From positions 1 through 50,177 of the forward strand of contig JAHOYT010000052.1 in the NCBI GenBank assembly GCA_019038645.1: DNA of 50,177 nt. The letters run 5' to 3'. The position numbers were made by a program, and so were the translations under genes. The stretch is from Bacteroidales bacterium. GTDB taxonomy: Bacteria > Bacteroidota > Bacteroidia > Bacteroidales > UBA12077. The notes under the pieces are model-generated. The model saw nothing but the letters and a program-made list of their open reading frames with translations, ran no database searches and was not told the DNA's origin. Of this stretch, positions 8,149 through 17,152 are shown in pieces (within the stretch, counting starts at the first letter, position 1; every line of letters begins with the position of its first letter).

Positions 8149-8730
8149 AACAAGCAAGCCGGTTATCCATCCGGAGTAAATCTGATATTGCTTGTGTGAT
8201 TCAAGTTTTAGTCTGGAGAAACCTACAATACCTGAAACAAAAATTGCAGCAATAATAAAATATTCCAAATTAACATTTAATGTAAAAGAAATGGCAATTA
8301 ATGCGCCAGTCAGACCACCAACACCAGCCATATGTGCACTTATCTTCCATTTGAAAGAAACCAGAAAAAGCACAAAAACAGTACTTGTTGCTGCTAATAT
8401 AAAATTTGAAACAGTTTGAGGAGCACCAAGTCTTTGAAGTAAATAATAACAGAAAAAATATAATACGGTTGTAACAAAAAAAGGAATTAATCTTTCTTTG
8501 TTATTTTCCATTTGAACATTCTTAATTATTTTCTGAAAAATAAAAAACGGGACAAAAGTTAATGGTAAAACAAAGGTGCTTACAAAAACGATTAACAGTA
8601 TTATTTTTTTAGCCTGAAACGGCAGATATTCCAGAACAGAACCAGAATTAAGCAAAATAAGCATTCCAATGGCTGGAAGCAGTAAAGGATGAAACAGAAT
8701 CGATAAAACTTTTGCTGATTTTTCCCCCAT
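8122..8730 (-). CDS. PAP2-like integral membrane phosphatase, divergent
   Basis: This is a 202-residue membrane protein with about six hydrophobic segments. Three sites resemble the type 2 phosphatidic acid phosphatase signature: KERLIP (78-83) for motif 1, Ser131-Ala-His133 for motif 2 (normally PSGH), and SR-x5-H-x3-Q (172-183) for motif 3, where the last residue is normally Asp. The two catalytic His are therefore kept, but the Asp that tunes the nucleophile is Gln183. It may act on a lipid phosphate or pyrophosphate at the membrane, or have lost activity. Its start is only two bases after the rpoN stop, so it is the last gene of an asnS-rpoN operon. Confidence 0.62.
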   Translation of the reverse strand: MGEKSAKVLSILFHPLLLPAIGMLILLNSGSVLEYLPFQAKKIILLIVFVSTFVLPLTFVPFFIFQKIIKNVQMENNKERLIPFFVTTVLYFFCYYLLQRLGAPQTVSNFILAATSTVFVLFLVSFKWKISAHMAGVGGLTGALIAISFTLNVNLEYFIIAAIFVSGIVGFSRLKLESHKQYQIYSGWITGLLVSAIILFVF

Positions 8731-8732
8731 TT

Positions 8733-10187
8733 CTATAATTCTTTTCTAAGTCTGGCTACGGGAATATTTAATTGTTCACGATATTTAGCAACAGTTCTTC
8801 TTGCAATTTGATAGCCTTTCCCTTTTAATATTTCTGTTAATTTATCGTCAGTTAAAGGTTTCTTTTTTTCTTCATTCTCAATACACTCTTTTAGAATCGA
8901 TTTAATTTCTCTTGTCGAGACTTCTTCTCCCGAATCTGTTTGAAGTCCTTCAGAGAAAAAATATTTTAGAGCATAAATTCCGAAATGTGTTTGAATGTAT
9001 TTACTATTTGCAACTCGTGAAATTGTTGAAATGTCCAATCCTGTTTTTTCCGCAATATCTTTTAAAATCATCGGCCTTAGACAAGACTCTTCACCCTCAA
9101 GAAAATAATTATACTGATATTCAATAATTGCATTCATGGTTAATAGCAAAGTGTTTTGTCTTTGTTTAATTGCATCAATAAACCATTTTGCCGAATCAAG
9201 CTTCTGTTTCATAAAAGTAATCGCTTCTTTATCACTTTTCGTTTTTTCAGCCTTACTTTTATGTGAATATGATTGAAGCATTTCAGTATAAGTATAGCTT
9301 AAGCGGAGCTCGGGAACATTTCTGGAGTTTAGAGTTAACTGTAACTCATTTTCCTTATTTTCCAGTGTAAAATCGGGAACAAGAGTCTGAATTACACCTG
9401 AAGAGTCTGAAAAACCACTTCCGGGCTTTGGGTTAAGTTTAAGAATTTCGTCTATTGAAGTTTTTAACTCTTCTTCACTAATATTTAACCGCGTAACAAT
9501 CTTTTCGTAATGCTTTTTTGTAAATTCATTGAAGTAATATTTAAGAATTTTTCGCGACAACTTTATTTCGGGAATTTCAGAATCTTTAGATTCAATCTGA
9601 ATTAGCAAACATTCCTGTAAAGTACGGGCACCAACTCCGACAGGTTCAAGATCCTGAACTATTCTTAAAATTTCTAAAAGTTCATCTTCGTCGGTTTCAA
9701 TGTTTTGCGAAAAAGCCAGATCATTTGCTATAGCTTCAAGATTACGTCTCAAATATCCGTCATCGTCTAGATTCCCAATTAAATACAGAGCCAGAACTTC
9801 TTCTTCTTCTGAGAGATGTCTTAAACCAATCTGATTTTGAAGGTGTTCATGAAATGATATTCCTGTAGAAAAAGGAATATCCTCTTTTTTATCGTCTTTG
9901 GAATAGTTATTAACAGAAAGTTTGTATGTAGGGATATCTTCCTCATTAATGTAGTCATCGAGTGAAAACTCATCCAAATCATTATCCAGATTATCTTCAG
10001 TAATTTCCTCTTCACCATCCTGAAGATCTTCTTCAGTAGCACCTTCTTCAAGCACAGGATTTTCTTCCATCTCTTTCTTAATTCTTTGTTCAAGCTGGAT
10101 AGTAGGAATTTCCAGCAGCTTAATCATTTGAATTTGCTGAGGCGAAAGTTTTTGTAATAATTTTTGCTGTAAACTTTGTTTTAACAT
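8733..10187 (-). CDS. rpoN: RNA polymerase sigma-54 factor
   Basis: This is 484 residues, normal length for sigma-54. The N-terminal Gln/Leu-rich activator region is clear (LQQKLLQKLSPQQIQMIKLL), followed by an acidic region (about residues 50-90), the core-binding domain and a DNA-binding domain. The diagnostic RpoN box ARRTVAKYRE lies at 462-471. The protein directs RNA polymerase to GG/GC (-24/-12) promoters and needs an AAA+ activator, none of which is encoded here. It follows asnS after 30 bases and precedes the PAP2-like gene by two, so all three are probably one transcript. I found no sigma-54 promoter in the intergenic regions of the window. Confidence 0.97.
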   Translation of the reverse strand: MLKQSLQQKLLQKLSPQQIQMIKLLEIPTIQLEQRIKKEMEENPVLEEGATEEDLQDGEEEITEDNLDNDLDEFSLDDYINEEDIPTYKLSVNNYSKDDKKEDIPFSTGISFHEHLQNQIGLRHLSEEEEVLALYLIGNLDDDGYLRRNLEAIANDLAFSQNIETDEDELLEILRIVQDLEPVGVGARTLQECLLIQIESKDSEIPEIKLSRKILKYYFNEFTKKHYEKIVTRLNISEEELKTSIDEILKLNPKPGSGFSDSSGVIQTLVPDFTLENKENELQLTLNSRNVPELRLSYTYTEMLQSYSHKSKAEKTKSDKEAITFMKQKLDSAKWFIDAIKQRQNTLLLTMNAIIEYQYNYFLEGEESCLRPMILKDIAEKTGLDISTISRVANSKYIQTHFGIYALKYFFSEGLQTDSGEEVSTREIKSILKECIENEEKKKPLTDDKLTEILKGKGYQIARRTVAKYREQLNIPVARLRKEL

Positions 10188-10217
10188 GTCCTGTGCAAAA
10201 AGTTTGCTTAAATTTAA

Positions 10218-11663
10218 TTAAAATTCTGCATTTTTAGGCGCTCTGGGGAATGGAATTACATCACGAATGTTAGACATTCCCGTAATAAACAGGATTAATC
10301 TTTCAAAACCCAGACCGAAACCACTATGGGGAACTGTACCAAACTTCCTTGTTTCCAGGTACCACCACATATCTTTTTCGGGAATTCCCATTTCATTAAT
10401 TCTATTAGATAGCTTATCGTATATTTCTTCTCTTTGTGAACCACCAATTATTTCACCAATCCCAGGAAAGAGAACATCCATTGCCCGAACTGTTTTGCCA
10501 TCATCGTTTTGCTTCATGTAAAACGCCTTAATATCTTTAGGGTAATCGATTAAAATCACCGGTTTTTTATAATGTTTTTCCACTAAATAGCGCTCATGTT
10601 CCGATTGTAAGTCAATTCCCCATTCAACAGGAAATTGAAATTTGCCCTTTTTGGCGGGGTTTGAATTTTTAAGAACATCAATAGCTTCCGTATAAGATAG
10701 TCTGACAAAATCATCTTTAAGAATAAATCGAAGTTTTTCAATTAATGGCATTTCTGATCTTTCGTTCTGACTTTTCATTTTTTCTTCATCTAATAATCTT
10801 TTTTCAAGGAAATTAAGATCGTCGATGCAGTTGTCCAGAGCATACTTAACCACATATTTAAGCAATTTTTCAGCTAAATCCATATTGTCATGGATGTCAT
10901 AAAAAGCCATTTCGGGCTCAATCATCCAGAACTCTGCAAGATGACGTGGTGTATTGGAATTTTCTGCTCTGAAAGTTGGACCAAAAGTATAAACATTCGA
11001 AAGTGCTGTTGCCCCAAGTTCTGCTTCTAATTGTCCTGAAACCGTAAGGTTCGTTTCTTTTCCAAAAAAGTCCTGAGTATAATCAATTTCTCCCTGTTCG
11101 TTTTTTGGAGGATTATTAACATCCAGGGTAGAAACACGAAACATTTCTCCTGCACCTTCGGCATCAGAGCCTGTGACAATAGGAGTATGTAAGTAATAAA
11201 AATTATTTTCGTTAAAATATTTATGAATAGCAAATGCCATGGCATGTCTGATTCTGAAAACTGCTCCAAAAATATTTGTTCGGAATCTTAAATGTGCAAT
11301 TTCACGTAAAAACTCCAGCGAATGACCTTTTTTTTGCAAAGGATAAGTTTCAGGATTAGCAGTTCCGTATACTTCAATTTCTTTGGCTTGTATTTCAACA
11401 CTTTGTCCTTGCCCCATTGACTTTACAAGAGTTCCTGTTGCACTTAAACTTGCACCTGTGGTAATATCTTTAATCTGATTTTCATTGAAATTAGCAATGT
11501 CAATTACAACCTGAATATTATTAATTGTTGATCCGTCGTTCACAGCCAAAAAAGCAATCTGTTTATTTCCTCTTTTGGTTCTTACCCAACCTTTTACATT
11601 TACTTCTATGTCGGCTTCTTCTGACCGAAGCAAATCTTTGATAAAGCTTCTTCTTAAATTCAT
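10218..11663 (-). CDS. asnS: Asparaginyl-tRNA synthetase
   Basis: This class IIb aminoacyl-tRNA synthetase attaches Asn to tRNA-Asn. The frame is open to 11687, but ATG 11663 ([12 protein letters not shown]) is preferred, giving 481 residues. An OB-fold anticodon-binding domain (about 15-110, [23 protein letters not shown]) is followed by the catalytic core, with the motif 2 region [21 protein letters not shown] and motif 3 GFGLGFERL near the C-terminus. It ends in [11 protein letters not shown], typical of AsnRS rather than AspRS. It is the first gene of the asnS-rpoN-PAP2-like cluster. A minus-strand TATTTTTG at 11687-11694 could be its -7 box. Confidence 0.97.
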   Translation of the reverse strand: MNLRRSFIKDLLRSEEADIEVNVKGWVRTKRGNKQIAFLAVNDGSTINNIQVVIDIANFNENQIKDITTGASLSATGTLVKSMGQGQSVEIQAKEIEVYGTANPETYPLQKKGHSLEFLREIAHLRFRTNIFGAVFRIRHAMAFAIHKYFNENNFYYLHTPIVTGSDAEGAGEMFRVSTLDVNNPPKNEQGEIDYTQDFFGKETNLTVSGQLEAELGATALSNVYTFGPTFRAENSNTPRHLAEFWMIEPEMAFYDIHDNMDLAEKLLKYVVKYALDNCIDDLNFLEKRLLDEEKMKSQNERSEMPLIEKLRFILKDDFVRLSYTEAIDVLKNSNPAKKGKFQFPVEWGIDLQSEHERYLVEKHYKKPVILIDYPKDIKAFYMKQNDDGKTVRAMDVLFPGIGEIIGGSQREEIYDKLSNRINEMGIPEKDMWWYLETRKFGTVPHSGFGLGFERLILFITGMSNIRDVIPFPRAPKNAEF

Positions 11664-11686
11664 AATTGTCTTAATTATTATTTCCA

Positions 11687-11694
11687 CAAAAATA
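11687..11694 (-). promoter_or_regulatory. Possible -7 box for asnS
   Basis: On the minus strand this reads TATTTTTG, matching TAnnTTTG. It lies 24 bases upstream of the preferred asnS ATG and supports that start over the upstream one at 11687. No clear -33 TTG is seen at the right distance. Confidence 0.4.
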
Positions 11695-11877
11695 GTGTTT
11701 TTCGTATGATAAAAAATACTTATTATCTCATATAATCCTTAAAAAGCAAGAAATAAACTTGATTTTATACGCATAATATTGTATATTAAAAAAATTGAAT
11801 TCTTTGACAAAACTCTTTAAGCCTTAAGTCAGGGTTAAGGACAAGTAAATATCCAACACATCTAAATAAAAATAACT

Positions 11878-12660
11878 ATGGAAAAATGGACCATCAACAA
11901 CAACGTCTTCGATAATAGTGAACAAAACGACAAATTGATAATTGTAATAAATGACATTGTTGAGGAATTTATTAAGCTAATACCTGCTGGTCCACCATTG
12001 GGATATAAACCAATTGAAATAGTTAACGATACAGTTTCCGGACCTACTTTCTTCTGGCCTTTAGGACGCGATTTTTATAAAATTGCTTTAAATATTTCAG
12101 ACATTAATTATAATCAGATTGCCTTTCAATTTTCTCAGGAACTTTGCAGAATTTACTGTGACCCAAGAATGAGAAGTTGGCTTATACAACTTTTTAGTCA
12201 CGTGTTTGCATTATATACACTTGATTTTCTGGGTGAAAAGTGGGAAAAAAATCCTCCGGACAAAGATCTTGAGGATTATTGGTATAATTTTGATTCCTAT
12301 AAAAGTAATCTCTTAGGTGCAGCCTTTAGTAAAGTAGATATTGTAAAATATCAGGTTGCTAATGAATGGGTGCAATACCAGGTTAATAAATTAAGAAAAA
12401 ATAACAGGCTCAATCGTGGTAAATTATTAATAATTGCGTACGAGTTGTTACCATTATTTAAAGAACATCCTGAAAGCTGGCAAATTTTACCATATATTGG
12501 TAAGTGCTCTGTTCCTCCACCTCCGGAAAATACTGAAGAAATTGTCGAGAACAGAAACACGATACCTGATTTCGAAAGTTTATACGGAATGGTTCCGGAA
12601 AATCTGAAAACATTTATCAATAAGTTTTATGAAAAAACAGGAGCCAGGGAGTTAATCTGA
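11878..12660 (+). CDS. Unrecognised protein resembling an inactive zincin
   Basis: This is a 260-residue cytoplasmic protein with no signal peptide or membrane segment; I cannot name a family with certainty. The central part (about 65-125) resembles Bacteroidota proteins in which a strand, YKIALNIS-like, is followed by a helix carrying HELCH. Here that helix reads QFSQELCR (84-91), so the two zinc-binding His are Gln87 and Arg91 while the Glu88 survives. The downstream WLIQLFSHVFALY segment sits where a third ligand helix would be. A proline run (CSVPPPPENTEE) precedes the C-terminal helices. It could be a pseudo-peptidase or a fold used for another purpose. It stands alone between asnS and a UspA gene. 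Confidence 0.6.
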   Translation: MEKWTINNNVFDNSEQNDKLIIVINDIVEEFIKLIPAGPPLGYKPIEIVNDTVSGPTFFWPLGRDFYKIALNISDINYNQIAFQFSQELCRIYCDPRMRSWLIQLFSHVFALYTLDFLGEKWEKNPPDKDLEDYWYNFDSYKSNLLGAAFSKVDIVKYQVANEWVQYQVNKLRKNNRLNRGKLLIIAYELLPLFKEHPESWQILPYIGKCSVPPPPENTEEIVENRNTIPDFESLYGMVPENLKTFINKFYEKTGARELI

Positions 12661-12717
12661 TTTTATTAACTGTTTATTGTTATTGCCCTTTATTATATAA
12701 CTTTAATTTTATGAGTT

Positions 12718-13842
12718 ATGGAAGATAAATTAATAACAATTGCAGTTCATAATTACGCCCGGGCAGAAATTCTGCGGACAAGGCTTGAAGCCGAAGGCGT
12801 AAAGTGTTATCTGAAAAATATAAATCTTATTCATTCAGTTGTTTCAGGTGGTGTAAAAGTTCGGGTAAATTCAAGGGATCTTGAACAAGCACTCAGAATA
12901 GTAGAAAAAGCGAGTGAACAATTCAGAGAAGAATTTTCGGATGAAGAAAGTATTTCTTTGCGTAACGTACAACGTATATTAGTTCCAATAGATTTTAGCG
13001 ATTACTCAGTAAATGCATGCCGGTATGCAATCGGATTGGCAGAAAAGCTAAATGCTGAAATAAAGCTGATGCATGTTTATTATAATCCGGTGGTAAATTC
13101 AATGCCATTAACTGATACGTATTATTATCAGGTAAACATGGATGAAATTATAAGGGAAATAGAGTTGCGTGCAAAAAGCAATATGGAAAAGTTTTATTTA
13201 GATATAAAAGAAAAAATAGAAAGGGAAAAGATTGAGGGTGTAAAAATTGACTATGCTTTGGTACGCGGAATCGCCAGCGAAGAAATAATTTCAAAGAGCG
13301 AGGAGTATAAGCCTGATGTTATTATAATTGGCACAAGGGGTCAGGGAGAAAAGGAAAACGATTTGATCGGTAGTGTAACAGCTAAAATTATTGAAGACAC
13401 GAAAGTGCCGGTATTGGTCATTCCGGAAGATTCATTATATAGCGGAATTGCAACCATTAATATAATGTATGCAACAGATTTTGATGATTCTGATTTTAAT
13501 GCTTTAAAAAAGCTTATGAATATTATGTCGCCGTTTGATATTCGCTTGTATTGTGTGCACATAAGCACGCCTGATTCAAATCTCTGGGATAAAGCTAAAA
13601 TGACGGGATTAAAAGAAAAATTATATGCAGAATATGAAGATTACGATATTGAGTGCAGCTTAATTGAGGAAAAAGACTTTTTAAAAGGGGTTCAGGAAAT
13701 TATAAGAGAAAAAAACATTGATATTCTTTCTATGGTAACCCATAAAAGAAATCTGATTTCAAAGTTGCTAAATCCGAGCGTTGCACGAAAGGTTTTGTTT
13801 CATACAAACATTCCTTTTTTAGTATTTCATTCGGGTATGTAG
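12718..13842 (+). CDS. DUF2007-UspA-UspA fusion protein
   Basis: This 374-residue cytoplasmic protein has three modules. Residues 1-70 match DUF2007 (putative prokaryotic signal-transducing domain): ARAEILRTRLEAEGVKCYL, then a VVSGGVKVRV strand. Residues about 82-225 form a universal stress protein domain with an ATP-binding loop G205-TRG-QG and a downstream IGSVTAKII, fitting G-x2-G-x9-G-S/T loosely. Residues about 230-374 form a second, degenerate Usp domain with no obvious ATP loop. Such proteins are thought to respond to stress or energy state. Its 3' end overlaps the convergent ispD by 16 bases. Confidence 0.85.
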   Translation: MEDKLITIAVHNYARAEILRTRLEAEGVKCYLKNINLIHSVVSGGVKVRVNSRDLEQALRIVEKASEQFREEFSDEESISLRNVQRILVPIDFSDYSVNACRYAIGLAEKLNAEIKLMHVYYNPVVNSMPLTDTYYYQVNMDEIIREIELRAKSNMEKFYLDIKEKIEREKIEGVKIDYALVRGIASEEIISKSEEYKPDVIIIGTRGQGEKENDLIGSVTAKIIEDTKVPVLVIPEDSLYSGIATINIMYATDFDDSDFNALKKLMNIMSPFDIRLYCVHISTPDSNLWDKAKMTGLKEKLYAEYEDYDIECSLIEEKDFLKGVQEIIREKNIDILSMVTHKRNLISKLLNPSVARKVLFHTNIPFLVFHSGM

Positions 13843-14501
13843 CCACACAAAGTTTCGGCGATACTCAGATCCATATTTGTGGTAATTTTAATATTTTCCC
13901 TGTTTCCGGGAACAAGATTGATTTTTACACCGGTTTTTTCAACTACGCTTGCATCATCAGTAAAGGATTCCTGCCACTCCTGTTCATAAGCTTTTTTAAT
14001 TATCTCACATTCAAATGCCTGCGGTGTTTGGATAAGTTTATATTTCTTTCTGTCAACGGGTTTATTAAACCCAGGATCAACAAGTCGCACTGAATCAACA
14101 ATGTTGATATAAGGAACTGCATTCCCGTTAATTGAGGCAATTTCAAAAACCTGATCAATTGTGGTTTGGCTTACCAGAGGCCTTACACCATCATGAATAG
14201 CAACAATTCCAGTTTTCCCAATTTTGTCAAGTGCATTTTTAACTGAATCATATCTGGTTTGTCCACCCGCCACAATAGTATGTTTAACAGCGAAGTTGTG
14301 TTTCAGGCAAAGATCTTTCCAGTATGATATCTGATTTTCAGGAAGTGCTACAATAATTTCAAGAGATGGGTCGTATTTATGAAATGAATTAATACTTTTC
14401 ATAAGAATAACTTCATTTCCGACAGAAAGGAATTGTTTAGGAATTGCACTTTCCATTCTCTGCCCGGAACCACCGGCAACTATAACAACGTAGCGTTTCA
14501 C
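13827..14501 (-). CDS. ispD: 2-C-methyl-D-erythritol 4-phosphate cytidylyltransferase
   Basis: The enzyme transfers CMP from CTP to 2-C-methyl-D-erythritol 4-phosphate, the third step of the non-mevalonate isoprenoid pathway. It has 224 residues, normal for the family. The nucleotide loop is GGSGQRM (10-16) with PKQF (21-24), and the conserved IHDGVRPLV and TDDASVVE segments are present. It lacks the IspF fusion seen in some bacteria. The acyl-CoA ligase gene ends 11 bases upstream, so they probably share a transcript, although no functional link is obvious. Confidence 0.95.
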   Translation of the reverse strand: MKRYVVIVAGGSGQRMESAIPKQFLSVGNEVILMKSINSFHKYDPSLEIIVALPENQISYWKDLCLKHNFAVKHTIVAGGQTRYDSVKNALDKIGKTGIVAIHDGVRPLVSQTTIDQVFEIASINGNAVPYINIVDSVRLVDPGFNKPVDRKKYKLIQTPQAFECEIIKKAYEQEWQESFTDDASVVEKTGVKINLVPGNRENIKITTNMDLSIAETLCGYIPE

Positions 14502-14512
14502 AATTTAAGAAA

Positions 14513-16177
14513 TTATAATTCAGTCGAAGTGTATAAAAACCGTTTAATACTTCGTTTAGGTGTTTTTTCAAATTCTTCAGGATATATTTTTATTTTAGAA
14601 ATTTGCATGTATTTAGCAAGATGTAAGTTAGCTTCCTTTTTATTTGCCTCCATTATTTCAACTAATCTAGCTTCACTGATCTTTTCCTGATCAACAGCTT
14701 CTAAATCCGGATATATCAAAGCAATTAGTTTGGCGTCTTTTTCAATAACAACAGATTCCTGAACGTAAGGCATATTATTTAATTTGGCCTCAATCTCTTC
14801 AGGGTAAATGTTTTCGCCCGAAGGACCTAACAATAAACTTTTATTTCGACCTTTAATAAAAACATAGTCCTCTTCGTCAATAACGCCTAAATCACCAGTG
14901 TGTAGCCATCCATCTTTATCTATGGCTTGTTCCGAAGCTTCAACATTTTTATAATATCCATACATTAAATTTTCGCCACGTACCATAATTTCACCTGTTT
15001 CGTTGAAAGGATCATTAGAGTCGATTTTAATTTCAAGAGTGTCGACCAACTTACCTGCCGAGCCAAGTTTTGCTTTATCCCAATTAGCATAACTGATTAA
15101 AGGGCCACATTCGGTCATACCGTAACCGATAGTAAAGTTGAAGCCTATTTTTTTAAGGAATAACTCAACATCTTTATTTAATGCAGCTCCCCCTATTATA
15201 ACTTCTTTAAAATTTCCTCCAAAAACATCGACAAGTTTCTTTTTTATTTTAGAATAAATTGCTTTATCTACAAACGGAACGCTTAACAAAAGTTTCATTG
15301 AAGCTTTGTCCAGTATTGGAATGATTTGTTTTTTATATATTTTTTCAAGAATTAACGGAACACTAATTACTATTGTTGGTTTTACTTCCTGAAATGCCTG
15401 AATAATTATTTTTGGCGAAGGAGTGCGTGTTAGAAAATGAATGTGGCAGCCAATTGAGAATGGCCACAGAAACTCAAAAGCACAACCAAAAGTGTGCGCC
15501 AAAGGCAGAAACGAAACAACATTGTCTCCTGGTTCCAAAGGAAGATTGTTCCGTGCATAGCGAATATTTGCAGCCAAACTATTTAATGGTAAAACAACTC
15601 CTTTTGAAAAGCCAGTTGTTCCCGAAGTATAATTTAACACGCCAACTTCTTCATTTGATACTTCATCAAAAGAAAGTTTTTCAGCGGTTATCCCTCCAGG
15701 ATAAAGATCTTCATAAAATGTATCAAGTTTATCGTAAATATTTTTAATATTTTCGCTTTTACCTTCGATTAGAAGTTTGTAATCGGTTAACGAAAAAATT
15801 GCTCTTAGATTTGGCATACTTTTTTCATCGAGGTTCTCCCAAATATGGTCGCCGGAAAATAAAACCATGGAATCAGAATGATTTACTATATGATGAACAT
15901 CGCCAGGAAGAAAGTCCGGAAGAACAGGAACTGCAACAGCACCATATGAAATAATTGCAAGATAGGTTACCGCCCAGTTTGCTGAGTTTTTACCAATTAA
16001 TGCTATTTTATCTCCTTTTTTCACATCACATTCTTCAAACATAATATGAATCTTGGCAATTTTTCGGGCAACATCTTTATATTTGAAACCTTCTCCCTGA
16101 TAATCAGTTAGTGCAGGAAGATCCCAGTTTTCTTTTAAACTGTTTTCAATGTATTTTATAAAGTTTTCTGGTATCAT
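14513..16177 (-). CDS. AMP-forming acyl-CoA ligase (long-chain fatty acid type)
   Basis: This is a 554-residue ANL-superfamily adenylating enzyme that activates an acid with ATP and CoA. The P-loop-like motif YTSGTTGFSKGV, the A5 motif GYGMTECGP, the hinge region GWLHTGDLG and the A8 segment IKGRNKSLLLGPSGENIYPEEIE are all present. A C-terminal lid Lys is expected near TPKRSIKRFLY. The size and motifs fit long-chain fatty acyl-CoA synthetases; the actual chain length is not readable. It precedes ispD by 11 bases on the same strand. Confidence 0.92.
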   Translation of the reverse strand: MIPENFIKYIENSLKENWDLPALTDYQGEGFKYKDVARKIAKIHIMFEECDVKKGDKIALIGKNSANWAVTYLAIISYGAVAVPVLPDFLPGDVHHIVNHSDSMVLFSGDHIWENLDEKSMPNLRAIFSLTDYKLLIEGKSENIKNIYDKLDTFYEDLYPGGITAEKLSFDEVSNEEVGVLNYTSGTTGFSKGVVLPLNSLAANIRYARNNLPLEPGDNVVSFLPLAHTFGCAFEFLWPFSIGCHIHFLTRTPSPKIIIQAFQEVKPTIVISVPLILEKIYKKQIIPILDKASMKLLLSVPFVDKAIYSKIKKKLVDVFGGNFKEVIIGGAALNKDVELFLKKIGFNFTIGYGMTECGPLISYANWDKAKLGSAGKLVDTLEIKIDSNDPFNETGEIMVRGENLMYGYYKNVEASEQAIDKDGWLHTGDLGVIDEEDYVFIKGRNKSLLLGPSGENIYPEEIEAKLNNMPYVQESVVIEKDAKLIALIYPDLEAVDQEKISEARLVEIMEANKKEANLHLAKYMQISKIKIYPEEFEKTPKRSIKRFLYTSTEL

Positions 16178-16345
16178 AATAAGTAATTTTAGAAAGACAG
16201 TCAGTAAACTTAAAAAATATTATGCGGATTATCAAGTGCAAAAAATTCTACAATTTATTATAAACATTATATGCCTGTGAAATGTTATAAGTTTGTTTTA
16301 TTAGTAAAATAGGGGTTTTTATTAAAATCAGGAGATTTATTTTTA

Positions 16346-16353
16346 TAATTTTG
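16346..16353 (+). promoter_or_regulatory. Predicted -7 box of the APS reductase gene
   Basis: TAATTTTG matches TAnnTTTG, 30 bases upstream of the ATG. The start point would be near 16357. The -33 region is only T-rich, without a clear TTG. Confidence 0.45.
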
Positions 16354-16383
16354 TAGCCTTAAATTTAGATAACACAGGGAAAG

Positions 16384-17103
16384 ATGGACAAAATTGAGCA
16401 AGCACAACAGTTAACTAATGAATTAAAAGATAAATCGCCGGACGAGGTTTTAAAATATTTTATTGATAAATGTGATAATAGAATTGGCTTTGCTTCAAGT
16501 TTAGGTGCAGAAGATCAGGTGCTGACTGATATGATTTGTAAAGTCAATAAAAATGCAAATATTTTTACACTTGATACAGGCAGGCTTTTTCCGGAAACAT
16601 ATAATTTGATTGCAAAAACCAGCGATCATTATGGAATTAAGATAAAAGTATTTTTTCCTGATCATATAAAAGTAGAAAAAATGGTTGAGGAAAAAGGAAT
16701 CAATCATTTTTATAAAAGCGTCGAAAACCGTGAACGTTGTTGCTATTTAAGAAAAAAGGAACCTTTACACAGAGCATTTAAAGGGCTTGAAGCCTGGATT
16801 TGTGGTTTGCGTAGTGATCAGTCAATTACCAGATTTGACAATAAATTGGTTGAATGGGACGATCAACATGGATTATTTAAAATTAATCCATTAATTGAAT
16901 GGACAGAAGATCAGGTTTGGGATTATATCAAAAAGAACAATGTTCCATATAACGAATTACACGACAAAGAATTTCCGAGCATTGGATGCCAGCCATGTAC
17001 CCGCGCAATTAAGCCAGGCGAAGATGTACGAGCAGGGCGCTGGTGGTGGGAGCAACCCGAAAAAAGAGAATGTGGATTGCATAACAGACCAGTAAAAAAA
17101 TAA
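16384..17103 (+). CDS. cysH: Adenylyl-sulfate (APS) reductase, 4Fe-4S type
   Basis: This 239-residue enzyme reduces activated sulfate to sulfite with thioredoxin as electron donor in assimilatory sulfur metabolism. The four Cys that hold a [4Fe-4S] cluster are present as Cys119-Cys120 (RERCCYLRK) and Cys202/Cys205 (GCQPC), which indicates APS rather than PAPS as the substrate. The catalytic Cys230 is in the C-terminal RECGLH. The PP-loop-like motif SSLGAEDQV and LDTGRLFPETY are conserved. It is monocistronic here, with no other cys gene nearby, and is closed by a strong terminator. Confidence 0.94.
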   Translation: MDKIEQAQQLTNELKDKSPDEVLKYFIDKCDNRIGFASSLGAEDQVLTDMICKVNKNANIFTLDTGRLFPETYNLIAKTSDHYGIKIKVFFPDHIKVEKMVEEKGINHFYKSVENRERCCYLRKKEPLHRAFKGLEAWICGLRSDQSITRFDNKLVEWDDQHGLFKINPLIEWTEDQVWDYIKKNNVPYNELHDKEFPSIGCQPCTRAIKPGEDVRAGRWWWEQPEKRECGLHNRPVKK

Positions 17104-17130
17104 AAAAGGAGTTCCAATAACTCCTTTTTT
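17102..17130. terminator. Bidirectional intrinsic terminator
   Basis: A perfect 12-bp stem pairs 17102-17113 with 17119-17130 around a five-base loop. A-run on one side and T-run on the other make it work for both the plus-strand APS reductase and the convergent minus-strand coiled-coil gene ending at 17153. The left arm overlaps the APS reductase stop codon. Confidence 0.88.
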
Positions 17131-17152
17131 GTATGTGTAATCTTCTAATCTG

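Noticed and set aside
16263-16286. Inverted repeat AACATT/AATGTT upstream of the APS reductase gene as a sulfur operator
   Set aside because: Short, AT-rich, and about 60 bases above the predicted promoter; not distinguishable from chance.
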